Positions 33,111 to 45,349 of a stretch of 64,000 nucleotides of DNA are shown piece by piece. The notes beneath the pieces are model-generated. The model worked only from the letters and a program-made list of their open reading frames with translations. It was not told the DNA's origin and searched no databases. Source of the DNA: Streptomyces sp. Edi4 (GTDB taxonomy: Bacteria > Actinomycetota > Actinomycetes > Streptomycetales > Streptomycetaceae); NCBI RefSeq assembly GCF_040253615.1, contig NZ_JBEJGY010000004.1, forward strand, positions 1,426,001 through 1,490,000, written 5' to 3'. Position 1 is the stretch's first letter; every line of letters begins with the position of its first letter. Position numbers and translations under genes: made by a program.

Positions 33111-34649
33111 TCAGTGGTGCTCGGGGCTTTCGGGCAGGCGCTGGCCCCGGAGCAGGAAGAACGCCACCGTCGCCGTGGCGAACAGCACCACCGCCCCCAC
33201 CCCCGCCGCCGTCTGGAACCCCTGCGTGAACGCGTCCTTGGCCGATGCCAGGACCGCGCGCGCCTGATCGCCCGGCAGCCGTACCGCCGCCTCGACCGCC
33301 CCGCCGAGCGAATCGTGGGCCTCGGCCGCGACATCGGCGGGCACCCCGGACGGCACCTCGAAGCCCCGGTAGATCCCGGTCACCACCGAGCCGAGCAGCG
33401 CGATGCCCAGGGCCGCGCCCAGTTCGTACGCCGTCTCGGAGACCGCCGACGCCGCGCCCGCCTGCTCCTTGGGGACGCTGGAGAGGATGACGTCCGCCGT
33501 CACCGTGAAGGCGAGACCCGCGCCGAGACCGCCCACGAACAGGGCGATGCCGAGCGAGACGATGTCCGTGTCCGCGCCGAGCAGGACGCAGGCGGCGAGG
33601 GCGACACCGACGGCCGCGAGACCGCCCGACACCGCGGCTCGCACCGAGGTCCGCCGGGCGATGGGACCGGCCGCGAGCCCCGACCCCACCGCGCCGACGG
33701 CGGCGGGCAGTTCGATGAGCCCGGCCTCCAACGGCGAGCGTCCCTGGACCAGTTGGAGGAACTGGGAGAGGAAGAAGACAAGGCCCGAGAGGCCCAGGAT
33801 GGTCAGCAGGTCGGCCAGGACGGCCCCGGAGAAGCCCCGGTGGTGGAAGAGGCGGATGTCCAGGAGCGGCGAGTCGAGCCGGCGCTGGCGCCGTACGAAC
33901 CAGACCAGCGCGGCGATGCCGAGGACCGCCGAGGCCAGGATGTCCCAGCGGAACCCGTTGACCGCGGCCTCCTTCACCGCGTACACGACCGCGACCACGC
34001 CGACCAGGGAGAGCCCGACGCTGATGAGGTCCCAGGGCCCCGGGGCGGGGTCGCGGGACTCGGGCAGCAGCTTGATGCCGACCAGGACGAGGACGGCCAT
34101 GACCGGCAGGTTGATGAGGAAGACCGAGCCCCACCAGTAGTTCTCCAGGAGGAATCCGCCGACGACCGGCCCGACCGCAGTGCCGGCGGAGGCGGCGGCT
34201 CCCCAGATGCCGATGGCGAGGCTGCGCTCCCTGGGGTCGTGGAAGATGTTGCGGATCAGGGCGAGCGTGGAGGGCATGAGGGTCGCGCCCGCGACGCCGA
34301 GCAGCGCCCGGGCCACGATCATCATCTCTGGGCTCGACGCGTAGGCGTTGAGCACGGACACCGCGCCGAAGGCCACCGCGCCGCAGAGCAGGAGTTTCTT
34401 GCGGCCGATGCGGTCACCGAGGCTGCCCATGGAGACCAGGAGCCCGGCGATGACGAACGAGTAGACGTCGCCGATCCACAGCAGCTGGGTGCCGGACGGC
34501 TTCAGGTCCTCGCTCAGGAAGGGCGTGGCGAGGCCGAGCACGGTCGCATCGACGGCGACGAGCAGGACGGCCAGGACGAGTACCGCCAGCGCGAGCCAGC
34601 GGCCCGTGGGGCCGACGGCCTGGGGCGGGCGGGCTTGGGTCGCGGTCAC
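33111..34649 (-). CDS. MFS drug exporter, DHA2 (14-helix) type
   Basis: The 512-residue protein is a DHA2-type multidrug transporter with about 14 hydrophobic helices. It carries the first-loop motif GSLGDRIGRKKLLL (motif A), motif B-like VARALLGVAGATLMPSTLALI and motif C-like WGAAASAGTAVGPVVGGFL. It probably uses the proton gradient to export toxic compounds. GTG at 34649 overlaps the TGA of the upstream TetR gene (GTGA), so regulator and pump are one translationally coupled unit. Substrate unknown. Confidence 0.93.
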   Translation of the reverse strand: MTATQARPPQAVGPTGRWLALAVLVLAVLLVAVDATVLGLATPFLSEDLKPSGTQLLWIGDVYSFVIAGLLVSMGSLGDRIGRKKLLLCGAVAFGAVSVLNAYASSPEMMIVARALLGVAGATLMPSTLALIRNIFHDPRERSLAIGIWGAAASAGTAVGPVVGGFLLENYWWGSVFLINLPVMAVLVLVGIKLLPESRDPAPGPWDLISVGLSLVGVVAVVYAVKEAAVNGFRWDILASAVLGIAALVWFVRRQRRLDSPLLDIRLFHHRGFSGAVLADLLTILGLSGLVFFLSQFLQLVQGRSPLEAGLIELPAAVGAVGSGLAAGPIARRTSVRAAVSGGLAAVGVALAACVLLGADTDIVSLGIALFVGGLGAGLAFTVTADVILSSVPKEQAGAASAVSETAYELGAALGIALLGSVVTGIYRGFEVPSGVPADVAAEAHDSLGGAVEAAVRLPGDQARAVLASAKDAFTQGFQTAAGVGAVVLFATATVAFFLLRGQRLPESPEHH

Positions 34650-35197
34650 TTCTCCACGCTCCGCCGTACACCGCCGAGCAGCAACTCGACGATCATGTAC
34701 TGGAAGTCCTTGGCGGCGACCCGGCCGTCCTGCACGCCCCAGGCCCCGGCGCCGATCAGCCCGTACAGCGCCTCGGTGAGCCAGGCGGGCGTGAGGTCGA
34801 TGCGGAACTCGCCCCGCTCCTGGCCGCGCCGGAAGAGCGCGGAGACCCGGGTGTCGATGCGGGCCCAGCCCGCGTTCATCTCCTCGCCCTCGAAGAGCTG
34901 GTTCTCGGTGACGAGGAAGGCGAGCAGGCCCGCGACGGGTTCGACCTCCGCGACCATCCGGCGCAGTGCGTCCGTCGCCGGGCCCTCCTCCAGACGGGCG
35001 GCGTCCAGGGCGCCCTCCAGCTCCCGGATGCCCAGCTCCTCCAGCGCTCTGACCAGCGCCTCCCGGCCCGCGAAGTGGCGGTGCAGGGTGGCCCGGCCGA
35101 TGCCGGCGGCGCGGGCGACCTCGTCCATGGTGGCGGTCGCTTTGCGGGTGAGGAGGGCTGCGGCGGTGCGGAGCACCTGGTCTCGGTCCACGGTCAT
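34646..35197 (-). CDS. TetR family regulator of the adjacent exporter
   Basis: The 183-residue protein has the helix-turn-helix in residues about 8-50 (VLRTAAALLTRKATATMDEVARAAGIGRATLHRHF as the family pattern) and a helical ligand domain. It is co-transcribed with the MFS exporter (4-bp GTGA overlap). A 13-bp-arm palindrome 14 bp upstream of its ATG (35211-35240) is the likely operator, so the protein should repress its own operon until the exported drug binds. Confidence 0.93.
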   Translation of the reverse strand: MTVDRDQVLRTAAALLTRKATATMDEVARAAGIGRATLHRHFAGREALVRALEELGIRELEGALDAARLEEGPATDALRRMVAEVEPVAGLLAFLVTENQLFEGEEMNAGWARIDTRVSALFRRGQERGEFRIDLTPAWLTEALYGLIGAGAWGVQDGRVAAKDFQYMIVELLLGGVRRSVEK

Positions 35198-35210
35198 GAG
35201 ACAACTCTAG

Positions 35211-35240
35211 CCCCGGTGAGACACGCATGTCTCACCGGGG
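35211..35240. promoter_or_regulatory. Palindrome: TetR operator and probable argH terminator
   Basis: Perfect 13-bp arms (35211-35223 and 35228-35240) with core TGAGACA-N4-TGTCTCA. It lies 14 bp upstream of tetR and 26 bp downstream of argH, so it can serve as both the repressor site and the argH transcription stop. Confidence 0.75.
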
Positions 35241-35265
35241 CGAGGGAGCCCGGTCCGCCCGGACG

Positions 35266-36696
<1,431 letters not shown>

Positions 36697-36750
36697 TCAA
36701 GCTCCTCAGAAGTGGGTGGGCCGCCCGGCGGCGATCTCATCGTTGGCATA

Positions 36751-36779
36751 ACTATGCAGAGCTCTGCATGTTTTGTCAA
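36751..36779 (-). promoter_or_regulatory. argH promoter with ARG box
   Basis: On the minus strand, TTGACA (36774-36779) and CATAGT (36751-36756) are separated by 17 nt. The perfect 16-bp palindrome ATGCAGAGCTCTGCAT (36754-36769) occupies the spacer and fits an ArgR operator. Confidence 0.8.
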
Positions 36780-36865
36780 AGCGCTCGGTGGGCGCGGACG
36801 TGCGGGCTCTGTCCACGGACCGGAATTTTCGGTGACCGCCCGGGCGGCGGCGGATAATCCGGCCC

Positions 36866-37453
36866 ATGGGAAAGACGTACGACCGCATAGACGGCCGCCT
36901 CAGGACCTTCATCGAGAACCAGCCTCTCTTCTTCACCGCCACCGCCCCGCTCGGCCAGGAGGGGACCATCAATCTCTCCCCCAAGGGTGTCGCCGGCTCC
37001 TTCGCGGTGCTCGACGAGCGGACCGTGGCCTATCTCGACTTCGCCGGCAGCAACGCCGAGACCATCGCGCACCTGAGAGAGAACGGCCGCATCACTTTGA
37101 TGTGGTGCGCCTTCCAGGGACCGCCGAACATCGTGCGGGTGCACGGCAGGGGCGAGCCGGTCTTCCGTGACGACCCGCGCTTCGAGGATCTCGTGGCCCG
37201 CTTCCCCGGCGTCGACCCGGCCCCGCACGGACTGCGCGCCGTCGTGGTCGTCACCGCCGAACTCATCCGCGACACCTGCGGATACGCGGTGCCGTTCCTG
37301 TCGTACGACGAGGACCGCGACCTGCACGCCAAACGCTTCGCGCGGGAGGACGACGCCAGTCTGAGCGCGTACTTCGCGAAGAAGGAGCACATCGCCACCA
37401 GCATCGACGGCCTGCCAGGGCTCCCGCTCCCGCTGCCCGGACGCGCGGGCTGA
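36866..37453 (+). CDS. Pyridoxamine 5'-phosphate oxidase family flavin-binding protein
   Basis: The 195-residue split-barrel protein has the PNPOx-like pattern: FFTATAPLGQEGTINLSPKG near residue 22, DFAGSNAETIAHLREN, and RITLMWCAFQGPPNIVRVHGRGE. Family members bind FMN or F420 and reduce or detect small molecules; they are not true PdxH. It carries no membrane or signal segment. It is divergent from argH with 172 bp between them, and no neighbour suggests a pathway. Confidence 0.88.
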   Translation: MGKTYDRIDGRLRTFIENQPLFFTATAPLGQEGTINLSPKGVAGSFAVLDERTVAYLDFAGSNAETIAHLRENGRITLMWCAFQGPPNIVRVHGRGEPVFRDDPRFEDLVARFPGVDPAPHGLRAVVVVTAELIRDTCGYAVPFLSYDEDRDLHAKRFAREDDASLSAYFAKKEHIATSIDGLPGLPLPLPGRAG

Positions 37454-37546
37454 CGGACGGGCGGCGGCGCGGGCGCGTCCCGCTTACGGAGCAACCCGGG
37501 CCGGTTCGGGCGGCCGTCGCCACCGGCGGCGCATACGGTCACGAGC

Positions 37547-38236
37547 ATGCGCATCGCCACGCTGCTCATCGCCTCCCTGCTGGTCCCGCTCGCCGCGCCG
37601 ACGCCTCCCGCGCCGCTGCCCGAGCGGCTTGCCCGCACCGGCGGAGGCAGCCAGCTGCTGACCGCAGAGGCGGCCGAGCTCGGCTCGACCACCGGGCGGC
37701 TCACCTGGTGGGACCTGCGCGAGGGGCACTGGGTGGCGGCGGGGTCCGCGCCCGCGAGGTTCGGTGCCAAGGGCCTGGCCGACGGCGAGACGCGCGTGCA
37801 GGGCACCAACACGACGCCGACCGGCCTGTACGCGCTTCCGTACGCCTTCGGGGTGGCCGCCGCGCCGCCCGGCATCCGCTATCCCTACCGGCGCGCCACC
37901 GACCGTTCCTGGTGGTGCGAGGACAACGAGTCCCGCTCCTACAACCGCTGGGTGGAGGGACTGCCCAAGGACTGCCGGGCGTCGGAGTCGGAGCATCTGA
38001 CGGCGTTCGCCGGCCAGTACGCCCGGGCGCTCGTCATCGCGTACAACTACGAGCGGCCGGTGCGCGGCCGCGGCGCCGGGATCTTTCTGCACGTCAACGG
38101 AGGCGGCGCGACCGCCGGTTGTGTGTCGGTGCCCGCAGAGGCGATGGACCAGGTGCTCGCCTGGGCCGATCCGGTCCGCTCCCCGCACATCGCGATCGGC
38201 ACGGACACCGGCCCCACCGCCATCACCGGGTACTGA
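37547..38236 (+). CDS. Secreted L,D-transpeptidase-like (YkuD) protein
   Basis: The 229-residue protein has a signal peptide (MRIATLLIASLLVPLAAPTP) and a YkuD-type domain with the catalytic segment IFLHVNGGGATAGCVSVP. It holds the conserved His and Cys with S/T-x-GC spacing (here TAGC rather than SRGC). Such proteins either cross-link peptidoglycan or are related periplasmic hydrolase-like enzymes. ATG 37547 gives an ordinary signal peptide. It converges on argR, 48 bp apart, with a weak GC hairpin between. Confidence 0.88.
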   Translation: MRIATLLIASLLVPLAAPTPPAPLPERLARTGGGSQLLTAEAAELGSTTGRLTWWDLREGHWVAAGSAPARFGAKGLADGETRVQGTNTTPTGLYALPYAFGVAAAPPGIRYPYRRATDRSWWCEDNESRSYNRWVEGLPKDCRASESEHLTAFAGQYARALVIAYNYERPVRGRGAGIFLHVNGGGATAGCVSVPAEAMDQVLAWADPVRSPHIAIGTDTGPTAITGY

Positions 38237-38283
38237 ACCGGTCTTCGCCTGACGGCAGTTGAGGGCCGGGCCCCCAACTCCCC

Positions 38284-38826
38284 TCAGCGGTGGTCGTTCT
38301 GCGCCAGGCGCAGCAGATGGTCGGCCAGCGCCTGGCCGCCCGTGGGGTCACGGCTGATCAGCATCAGGGTGTCGTCACCCGCGATCGTGCCGAGGATGTC
38401 GTGCAGTTCGGCCTGGTCGATGGCCGAGGCGAGGAACTGGGCGGCGCCGGGCGGGGTGCGCAGCACCACCAGGTTGGCGGAGGCCTCCGCGGAGATCAGG
38501 AGCTCGGCGGAGAGCCTGCGCATCCGCTCCTCCTTCGCCGACTCCCCCAGCGGCGCCTTCGGCGTGCGGAAACCGCCCTCGCTGGGCACCGCGTAGATCA
38601 GCTCGCCGCCCGTGTTGCGGATCTTCACCGCGCCCAGTTCGTCGAGGTCGCGCGAGAGCGTGGCCTGGGTGACGCTCAGCCCGTCGTCCGCTAGCAGCTT
38701 GGCCAGCTGGCTCTGGGACCGCACCGGCTGCCGGTTGAGGATGTCCACGATCCGGCGGTGGCGGGCGGTGCGGGTCTGCGGTACGGCGGGGCCGCCCGGC
38801 TCGAAGTCCTGCGCCTCGTCGGTCAT
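38284..38826 (-). CDS. argR: Arginine repressor
   Basis: The 180-residue regulator has an N-terminal winged helix-turn-helix ([29 protein letters not shown], described as the ArgR family pattern). The C-terminal oligomerisation and arginine-binding domain carries [15 protein letters not shown]. Loaded with arginine, it binds ARG boxes, two of which lie in this window, upstream of argH and argC. It starts 7 nt after the argD stop and is the last gene of argCJBDR, so the repressor is under its own control. Confidence 0.96.
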   Translation of the reverse strand: MTDEAQDFEPGGPAVPQTRTARHRRIVDILNRQPVRSQSQLAKLLADDGLSVTQATLSRDLDELGAVKIRNTGGELIYAVPSEGGFRTPKAPLGESAKEERMRRLSAELLISAEASANLVVLRTPPGAAQFLASAIDQAELHDILGTIAGDDTLMLISRDPTGGQALADHLLRLAQNDHR

Positions 38827-38833
38827 CGTCGTC

Positions 38834-40030
38834 TCATTCTCCGGATCGTCCGTCCCCGCCTGCTGCTCCAAGGATGCCGGGCAGCGCCCGGACGAACGCA
38901 TCCACCTCCGCGTCGCCGATGACGAGCGGCGGCATGAGCCGTACGACATCGGGCGCGGGCGCGTTGACCAGGAAGCCGGCACCCTGAGCCGCCTGCTGCA
39001 CCTGAGGTGCGAGGGGCTCGTTGAGCACGATACCCAGCAGCAGCCCCGCACCACGGACATGGGAGACCAGCGGGTGCGCCAGCGCCTCGATTCCCTCCCG
39101 CAGCTTCTCGCCGGTCCGCTTGACCTGGTCGAGTACGCGGTCGGCCGCGAGGGTGTCGAGTACGGCGAGACCCGCGGCGCAGGCGATGGGGTTGCCACCG
39201 AAGGTGGTGCCGTGCATTCCGGGCTCCAGCAGATCGGCCGCCGGGCCGAACGCGACGGTGGCGCCGATGGGCAGCCCCCCGCCGAGCGCCTTCGCGAGCG
39301 TGACGACGTCCGGCTCGACCCCCTCGTGCCGCTGGTACTCGAACCAGGCGCCGGTCCGGCCGATGCCGGTCTGGACCTCGTCCAGGACGAGCAGCGTCCC
39401 GGTGGCGCGGGTGATCTCACGGGCGGCCCGCAGATAGCCGGCCGGCGGGACGACCACGCCGATCTCGCCCTGGATCGGCTCGATGACCACGAGGGCGGTC
39501 TCCTCGGTGACGGCCGCCCGCAGCGCCTCGACGTCGCCGAACGGCACATGGGTGACGTCGCCGGGCAGCGGCCGGAACGGCTCCTGCTTGCCCGGCTGCC
39601 CCGTCAGCGCGAGCGCGCCCATCGTCCGGCCGTGGAAGGCGCCGTGGGTGGCGACCATCCGGGTGCGCCCGGTCAGCCGGCCGATCTTGAACGCGGCCTC
39701 GTTGGCCTCGGCGCCGGAATTGCAGAAGAAGACGCGTCCGGGCCGCCCGAAGAGCTGAAGGAGGCGTTCGGCGAGCGCCACGGGAGGCTCCGCCGCATAC
39801 AGGTTGGCGACATGGCCGAGCGTCGCGATCTGCTCGGAGACCGCCCGCACGACGGCCGGATGGGCGTGCCCGAGCGCGTTGACCGCGATGCCGCCCACGA
39901 AGTCGGTGTAGGCGGCGCCGTCCGCGTCCCACACCGTGGCGCCCTCACCGCGTACGAGCGCGAGCTTCGGCGTGCCGTAGTTGTCCGTCATGGCGTGCCG
40001 CCAGCGCCGCGCCAGTTCCTGGTTGCTCAC
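38834..40030 (-). CDS. argD: Acetylornithine aminotransferase
   Basis: The 398-residue class III PLP aminotransferase makes N-acetylornithine from the semialdehyde and glutamate. Key features are the PLP-contacting [15 protein letters not shown], the cofactor Asp in [17 protein letters not shown], and the Schiff-base Lys in [13 protein letters not shown]. It overlaps argB by 4 nt (ATGA at 40027-40030), so translation is coupled. Confidence 0.97.
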   Translation of the reverse strand: MSNQELARRWRHAMTDNYGTPKLALVRGEGATVWDADGAAYTDFVGGIAVNALGHAHPAVVRAVSEQIATLGHVANLYAAEPPVALAERLLQLFGRPGRVFFCNSGAEANEAAFKIGRLTGRTRMVATHGAFHGRTMGALALTGQPGKQEPFRPLPGDVTHVPFGDVEALRAAVTEETALVVIEPIQGEIGVVVPPAGYLRAAREITRATGTLLVLDEVQTGIGRTGAWFEYQRHEGVEPDVVTLAKALGGGLPIGATVAFGPAADLLEPGMHGTTFGGNPIACAAGLAVLDTLAADRVLDQVKRTGEKLREGIEALAHPLVSHVRGAGLLLGIVLNEPLAPQVQQAAQGAGFLVNAPAPDVVRLMPPLVIGDAEVDAFVRALPGILGAAGGDGRSGE

Positions 40031-40938
40031 CGCGTTCCCCCTCGGGTTCCCCGTGCGTCCGGCACGACCATCGTGCCGATGCCTTCATCCGTGAAGATCT
40101 CCAGCAGGATCGAGTGCTGGACCCGGCCGTCGATCACGCGCGCGGTGTTGACCCCGTTGCGCACGGCGAACAGACAGCCCTCCATCTTGGGGACCATGCC
40201 ACTGGAGAGCTCGGGCAGCAGCTTCTCCAGCTGCGTGGCGGTCAGTTTGCTGATCACCTCGTCGCTGTTCGGCCAGTCCTCGTACAGGCCCTCGACGTCG
40301 GTGAGGACCATCAGGGTCTCGGCGCCCAGCGCAGCCGCAAGTGCCGCAGCCGCCGTATCAGCATTGACGTTGTAGACATGTCCGTCGTCCTGGGAGCGGG
40401 CGATCGAGGAGATGACCGGGATGCGGCCGTCGTCCAGGAGCGCCGTGATCGCGCCCGGGTCGATCGCGGTGATCTGGCCCACCCGGCCGATGTCGACGAG
40501 CTCGCCGTCGATCTCCGGCCGGTGCTGGGTGGCGGTGATGGTGTGGGCGTCCTCGCCGGTCATGCCGACCGCGAGCGGCCCGTGCTCGTTGAGCAGCCCG
40601 ACCAGTTCGCGCTGCACCTGCCCGGCGAGCACCATGCGCACCACATCCATGGCCTCGGGGGTGGTGACCCGAAGGCCCGCCTTGAACTCGCTGACCAGGC
40701 CGTGCCTGTCGAGCTGCGCGCTGATCTGTGGTCCCCCGCCGTGCACGACGACGGGCTTGAGGCCCGACTGCCTCAGGAACACCACGTCCTGCGCGAACGC
40801 GCGCTTCAGCTCCTCGTCGACCATGGCGTTGCCGCCGAACTTGATGACGACGGTCTTGCCGTGGTGCCGGGTCAGCCAGGGCAGCGCCTCGATGAGGATC
40901 TGCGCCTTGGGCAGGGCGGTGTGTTTGCGCGTGCTCAT
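40027..40938 (-). CDS. argB: Acetylglutamate kinase
   Basis: The 303-residue amino-acid kinase phosphorylates N-acetylglutamate, the usual feedback-controlled step of arginine synthesis. Motifs include [24 protein letters not shown] and [20 protein letters not shown]. The length and the N-terminal helix ([19 protein letters not shown]) fit the arginine-sensitive hexameric type. argJ ends 49 bp upstream. It is the third gene of argCJBDR. Confidence 0.97.
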   Translation of the reverse strand: MSTRKHTALPKAQILIEALPWLTRHHGKTVVIKFGGNAMVDEELKRAFAQDVVFLRQSGLKPVVVHGGGPQISAQLDRHGLVSEFKAGLRVTTPEAMDVVRMVLAGQVQRELVGLLNEHGPLAVGMTGEDAHTITATQHRPEIDGELVDIGRVGQITAIDPGAITALLDDGRIPVISSIARSQDDGHVYNVNADTAAAALAAALGAETLMVLTDVEGLYEDWPNSDEVISKLTATQLEKLLPELSSGMVPKMEGCLFAVRNGVNTARVIDGRVQHSILLEIFTDEGIGTMVVPDARGTRGGTR

Positions 40939-40987
40939 GAGTGCGGCCCATTCCTTGGAAGGGTGGTGGTGGGAGACGGGTGGGCGC

Positions 40988-42160
40988 TCATGAGCTGTAC
41001 GCGCTGTTCTCGTGGACGTAGTCGGCGGTGAGGTCGTTGGCCCAGATGACGACGGGCTCGCTGGTGCCCGCGGCGAGGTCGGCGGTGATCCTGACCTCCC
41101 TGAAGCGCATGTCGACCAGGTCGCGGTCCTCGCCGACGGAGCCGTTCTTGCAGACCCACACGCCGTTGATGGCGACGTTGAGCAGGTCCGGCTCGAAGGC
41201 CGCCTTCGTGGTGCCGATCGCGGAGAGCACCCGGCCCCAGTTGGGGTCCTCGCCGTGGATGGCGCACTTGAGGAGGTTGTTGCGGGCGATGGAGCGGCCC
41301 ACCTCCACGGCGTCGTCCTCGCTCGCGGCGTTGATCACCTCGATGCGGATGTCCTTGGATGCGCCCTCGGCGTCGCCGATGAGCTGGCGCGCCAGGTCGT
41401 CGCAGACGGCCACCACCGCCTCGGCGAACTCGCTGTAGGCGGGCGCCACTTGGGACGCGCCGGAGGCGAGCAGGAGCACCGTGTCGTTCGTGGACATGCA
41501 GCCGTCGGAGTCCACCCGGTCGAAGGTCTGCCGCGTGGCGTCGCGCAGCGCCTTGTCGAGGGTGGCCGCGTCGAGATCGGCGTCGGTGGTGAGCACGACG
41601 AGCATGGTGGCGAGCCCGGGCGCGAGCATGCCCGCGCCCTTGGCCATGCCGCCGACCGTCCAGCCGTCCCGGGTGACGGCGCTCGTCTTGTGCACGGTGT
41701 CGGTGGTCTTGATGGCGATGGCGGCCTTCTCGCCGCCGTGGTCGCTGAGCTGGGCCACGGCCTTGTCGATGCCGGGCAGCAGCTTGTCCATGGGGAGCAG
41801 GGTGCCGATGAGGCCGGTGGAGGCGACGGCGACGGTGCCCGCGCCGGTCTCGTCGTACCCGGCGGCGTCGAGGGCGGCGGCGGCCTTCTCGGCCGTGGCG
41901 TGCGTGTCCTGGAAGCCCTGGGGGCCCGTACAGGCGTTGGCGCCACCGGAGTTGAGGACCACCGCGCGCACCTCGCCGCCCTTGAGGACCTGCTCGGACC
42001 ACAGGACCGGGGCCGCCTTGACGCGGTTGGAGGTGAAGACGCCCGCGGCGGCGACGCGGGGCCCGGTGTTGACCACGACGGCCAGGTCCGGGTTGCCGTT
42101 CTGCTTGATCCCGGCGGCGATGCCCGACGCCTGGAATCCCTTGGCTGCCGTCACGCTCAC
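40988..42160 (-). CDS. argJ: Glutamate N-acetyltransferase / amino-acid acetyltransferase
   Basis: The 390-residue ArgJ recycles the acetyl group from N-acetylornithine to glutamate. It is made as a proprotein that cleaves itself at Ala-Thr in [21 protein letters not shown] (described by its LATML core), giving alpha and beta chains. GTG at 42160 has GAGGAG about 7 nt upstream. An in-frame GTG 90 bp upstream (42250) lies in a tandem duplicate of this start region and would add 30 unrelated residues; the downstream start is preferred. Confidence 0.96.
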   Translation of the reverse strand: MSVTAAKGFQASGIAAGIKQNGNPDLAVVVNTGPRVAAAGVFTSNRVKAAPVLWSEQVLKGGEVRAVVLNSGGANACTGPQGFQDTHATAEKAAAALDAAGYDETGAGTVAVASTGLIGTLLPMDKLLPGIDKAVAQLSDHGGEKAAIAIKTTDTVHKTSAVTRDGWTVGGMAKGAGMLAPGLATMLVVLTTDADLDAATLDKALRDATRQTFDRVDSDGCMSTNDTVLLLASGASQVAPAYSEFAEAVVAVCDDLARQLIGDAEGASKDIRIEVINAASEDDAVEVGRSIARNNLLKCAIHGEDPNWGRVLSAIGTTKAAFEPDLLNVAINGVWVCKNGSVGEDRDLVDMRFREVRITADLAAGTSEPVVIWANDLTADYVHENSAYSS

Positions 42161-42336
42161 TGTGTCTCCTCGTTCGCTTCTGGGCCCGCGCGGCGCGCCC
42201 GCTCGGCTTTCGTCGTCATCCACGGCCCGGCGGCCGCGCGCGACGCTCACGGCGTCTTCTCGTTCATTTCTGGGTCCACGCGGCGCGCCCGCACGGCTTT
42301 CGCCGTCCTCTTCGGCCCGGTGGCCGCGCGCGCGGC
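42155..42336. repeat. Tandem duplication of the argJ start region
   Basis: Two imperfect units (42155-42244 and 42245-42336, about 90-92 bp) fill the argC-argJ gap. Each begins GCTCAC and contains the same CGTTC...TTTCTGGG-like and GGCGCGCCCG...CGGCTTTCG segments. A third partial GCTCACGG begins at 42337, at the argC stop. Confidence 0.85.
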
Positions 42337-42338
42337 GC

Positions 42339-43652
<1,314 letters not shown>

Positions 43653-43740
43653 TTACGTTCCGTGGGTGAGGGGTCAGCGGTCGTCCCAGGTTGACGCGGG
43701 GCGTGTGTCACGCCCCGGTGTGTCCACCCGGGGAGTCTTT

Positions 43741-44096
43741 ATGATCAAGCTCGCGTCCACGTCCCAAGAGCGTCCCGACCGGTTGCGGGGCCGATTGGGG
43801 GACGAGCCGAAGGCGTCGCGGGCGGAGACGCGTATCGCCCGCGGCCGGTCGCGCACCATCTGGCCGGCGCGGCCATGCACGCCGCCGCCCGGCAGGTCCA
43901 GGGCCTGGAGCCCTCGGACCTGGAGCGGGAACCGCTGGACGTGAGGGGCGCGTTCGTCGACGCGGAGGAGATCGCGGCGTGCGGGCGGGTGTACGCGGAT
44001 GCGTCAGCGCGCACGGCGGCGAGTCTGTTCCCGGAGCAGATCGCCGCCCGGCCGGTGGAGACCCCCTCCACCCTGGACGATCCCGTACGCCGGTAA
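43741..44096 (+). pseudogene. Possible decayed small gene
   Basis: ATG 43741 has GGAG 6-9 nt upstream and opens a frame (MIKLASTSQERPDRL...) that loses sense after about 35 codons. From about 43830 the +2 frame looks coding instead, with strong third-position GC (HHLAGAAMHAAARQ ... LFPEQIAARPVE) up to the TAA at 44094. The simplest reading is one frameshift in a gene of about 118 codons. A 9-bp hairpin (43697-43705 and 43709-43717) precedes it. No family is recognised. The rest of 43567-44279 holds nothing I can identify. Confidence 0.35.
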
Positions 44097-44279
44097 CCCA
44101 ACCACCCCAGTTGCACCGCTCGTTTTACAGACCCACTTACGCGGACATGGTGGATCGCCGCCGCACCGACAGCGGTGGCGATCTCGTTGACAGTCGTGCT
44201 GCGGGACAAGAGGGCGTAGCCGGTCGACGTCGGGCCTCGTCAGGCGCGGTGGTCGGGCAGAACGCGTGCTGATGCCTGG

Positions 44280-45281
44280 TCAGTGCGGAGCGGATTCGAG
44301 AGCGAAGCCGCGCAGGAGGTTACCGGTCGTGTCGGGGTCCTCCAGCATGGGTGTGTGACCGACACCGTCCAGGATCTCGATTCGGGCGTGGGGGACTCGG
44401 CGGTAGTCCTGGGCGGAGGCCGGCTGCCATCGCCGGTCCTGGGAGCCGAAGATGACCAGTGTGGGCAGGCCGAGACCGGCGAGCCGGTCAGGGATGGGTT
44501 GCTCCTTCACATACGCGGTGGACGCCTCTTGGGTCGCGGTGAGGCCGCGGTACGTCATGCCCCGGATGTCGGCGATCATCTGATGGGGGATCCTTACCTT
44601 GCGGGTGAAGGCGGTGTCCAACCCGTCACGGATCAAGCTGTCGGTACGCAGCCGCCAGAGCAGTTCCCCCAGCACCGGCGTCGTCATCAGGCGGCCGGCG
44701 ACGCTGTCGCCGAGGAACGCGTCCACCCGCGGGCCGGTATCGATCAGCGCGATGGCCGCCACCAGGTCGCGGCGCTGCTCGGCCAGCGACGTGGCGACAG
44801 TGCCCCCGGTCGAATGCCCCACGACGATCGCGCGGCGCACCCCCAGCTTGTCCAGTACGGCACCGACCCGGCGTGCCTGGTCCGCGATGCCGTAACCATC
44901 GGCCGGTTTGGCGGACTTGCCGTGCCCGAGCAGATCCATCCGCACCACGCGCAGGTTCCCCAACGCCGGGAGCAGCGGGTCCCACCATGCCGTGGAGCCG
45001 GCCAGGCCGTGCAGGAGGACGACGGTGGGCGCGCCGGGCGGACCAGTCCGCACGACGTGCATGTCCCCGCCGGGAACGCGCATGATCTGCTCGCCGGAGG
45101 CTTGGGCCGTCTCCGTGCGCACGGACACCGTGTTCCCCGCGAGGAGGACGACCAGCACGGCGACGGTCAGCAGCGCGATCCGCCGCCGTCTGCCCCCCGT
45201 CCGTCGGCCGTGCGCGACGCGCGGCGTCGCGTCTCCGTGGCCGAGGGTGTGCCGGCTCTGTGGGGTGGTCGTCTCATCCAT
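44280..45281 (-). CDS. Membrane-anchored alpha/beta hydrolase
   Basis: The 333-residue protein has a basic N-terminus (GRRTGGRRRR) and one hydrophobic segment (IALLTVAVLVVLLAGNTVSV, about residues 34-53) acting as a signal anchor, which places the hydrolase outside the membrane. The domain has VVLLHGLAGSTAWWD, the nucleophile GHSTGG, DTGPRVDAF and the C-terminal VGHTPMLEDP with the catalytic His. GGAGGAG lies 4-10 nt before ATG 45281. It is divergent from an AraC regulator 68 bp away, which probably controls it. It sits inside the inverted-repeat-bounded segment. Confidence 0.88.
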   Translation of the reverse strand: MDETTTPQSRHTLGHGDATPRVAHGRRTGGRRRRIALLTVAVLVVLLAGNTVSVRTETAQASGEQIMRVPGGDMHVVRTGPPGAPTVVLLHGLAGSTAWWDPLLPALGNLRVVRMDLLGHGKSAKPADGYGIADQARRVGAVLDKLGVRRAIVVGHSTGGTVATSLAEQRRDLVAAIALIDTGPRVDAFLGDSVAGRLMTTPVLGELLWRLRTDSLIRDGLDTAFTRKVRIPHQMIADIRGMTYRGLTATQEASTAYVKEQPIPDRLAGLGLPTLVIFGSQDRRWQPASAQDYRRVPHARIEILDGVGHTPMLEDPDTTGNLLRGFALESAPH

Positions 45282-45349
45282 GGCTCCTCCGTCGCTCGGT
45301 TCGTGGCGCCTTCACCCTCCTCCCGTCCGACGCGACGCGTCTTGGAGAA

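Noticed and set aside
43745..44209. A 154-codon minus-strand frame upstream of argC
   Set aside because: Its composition looks like a shadow of the decayed plus-strand gene. There is no ribosome site and no motif.
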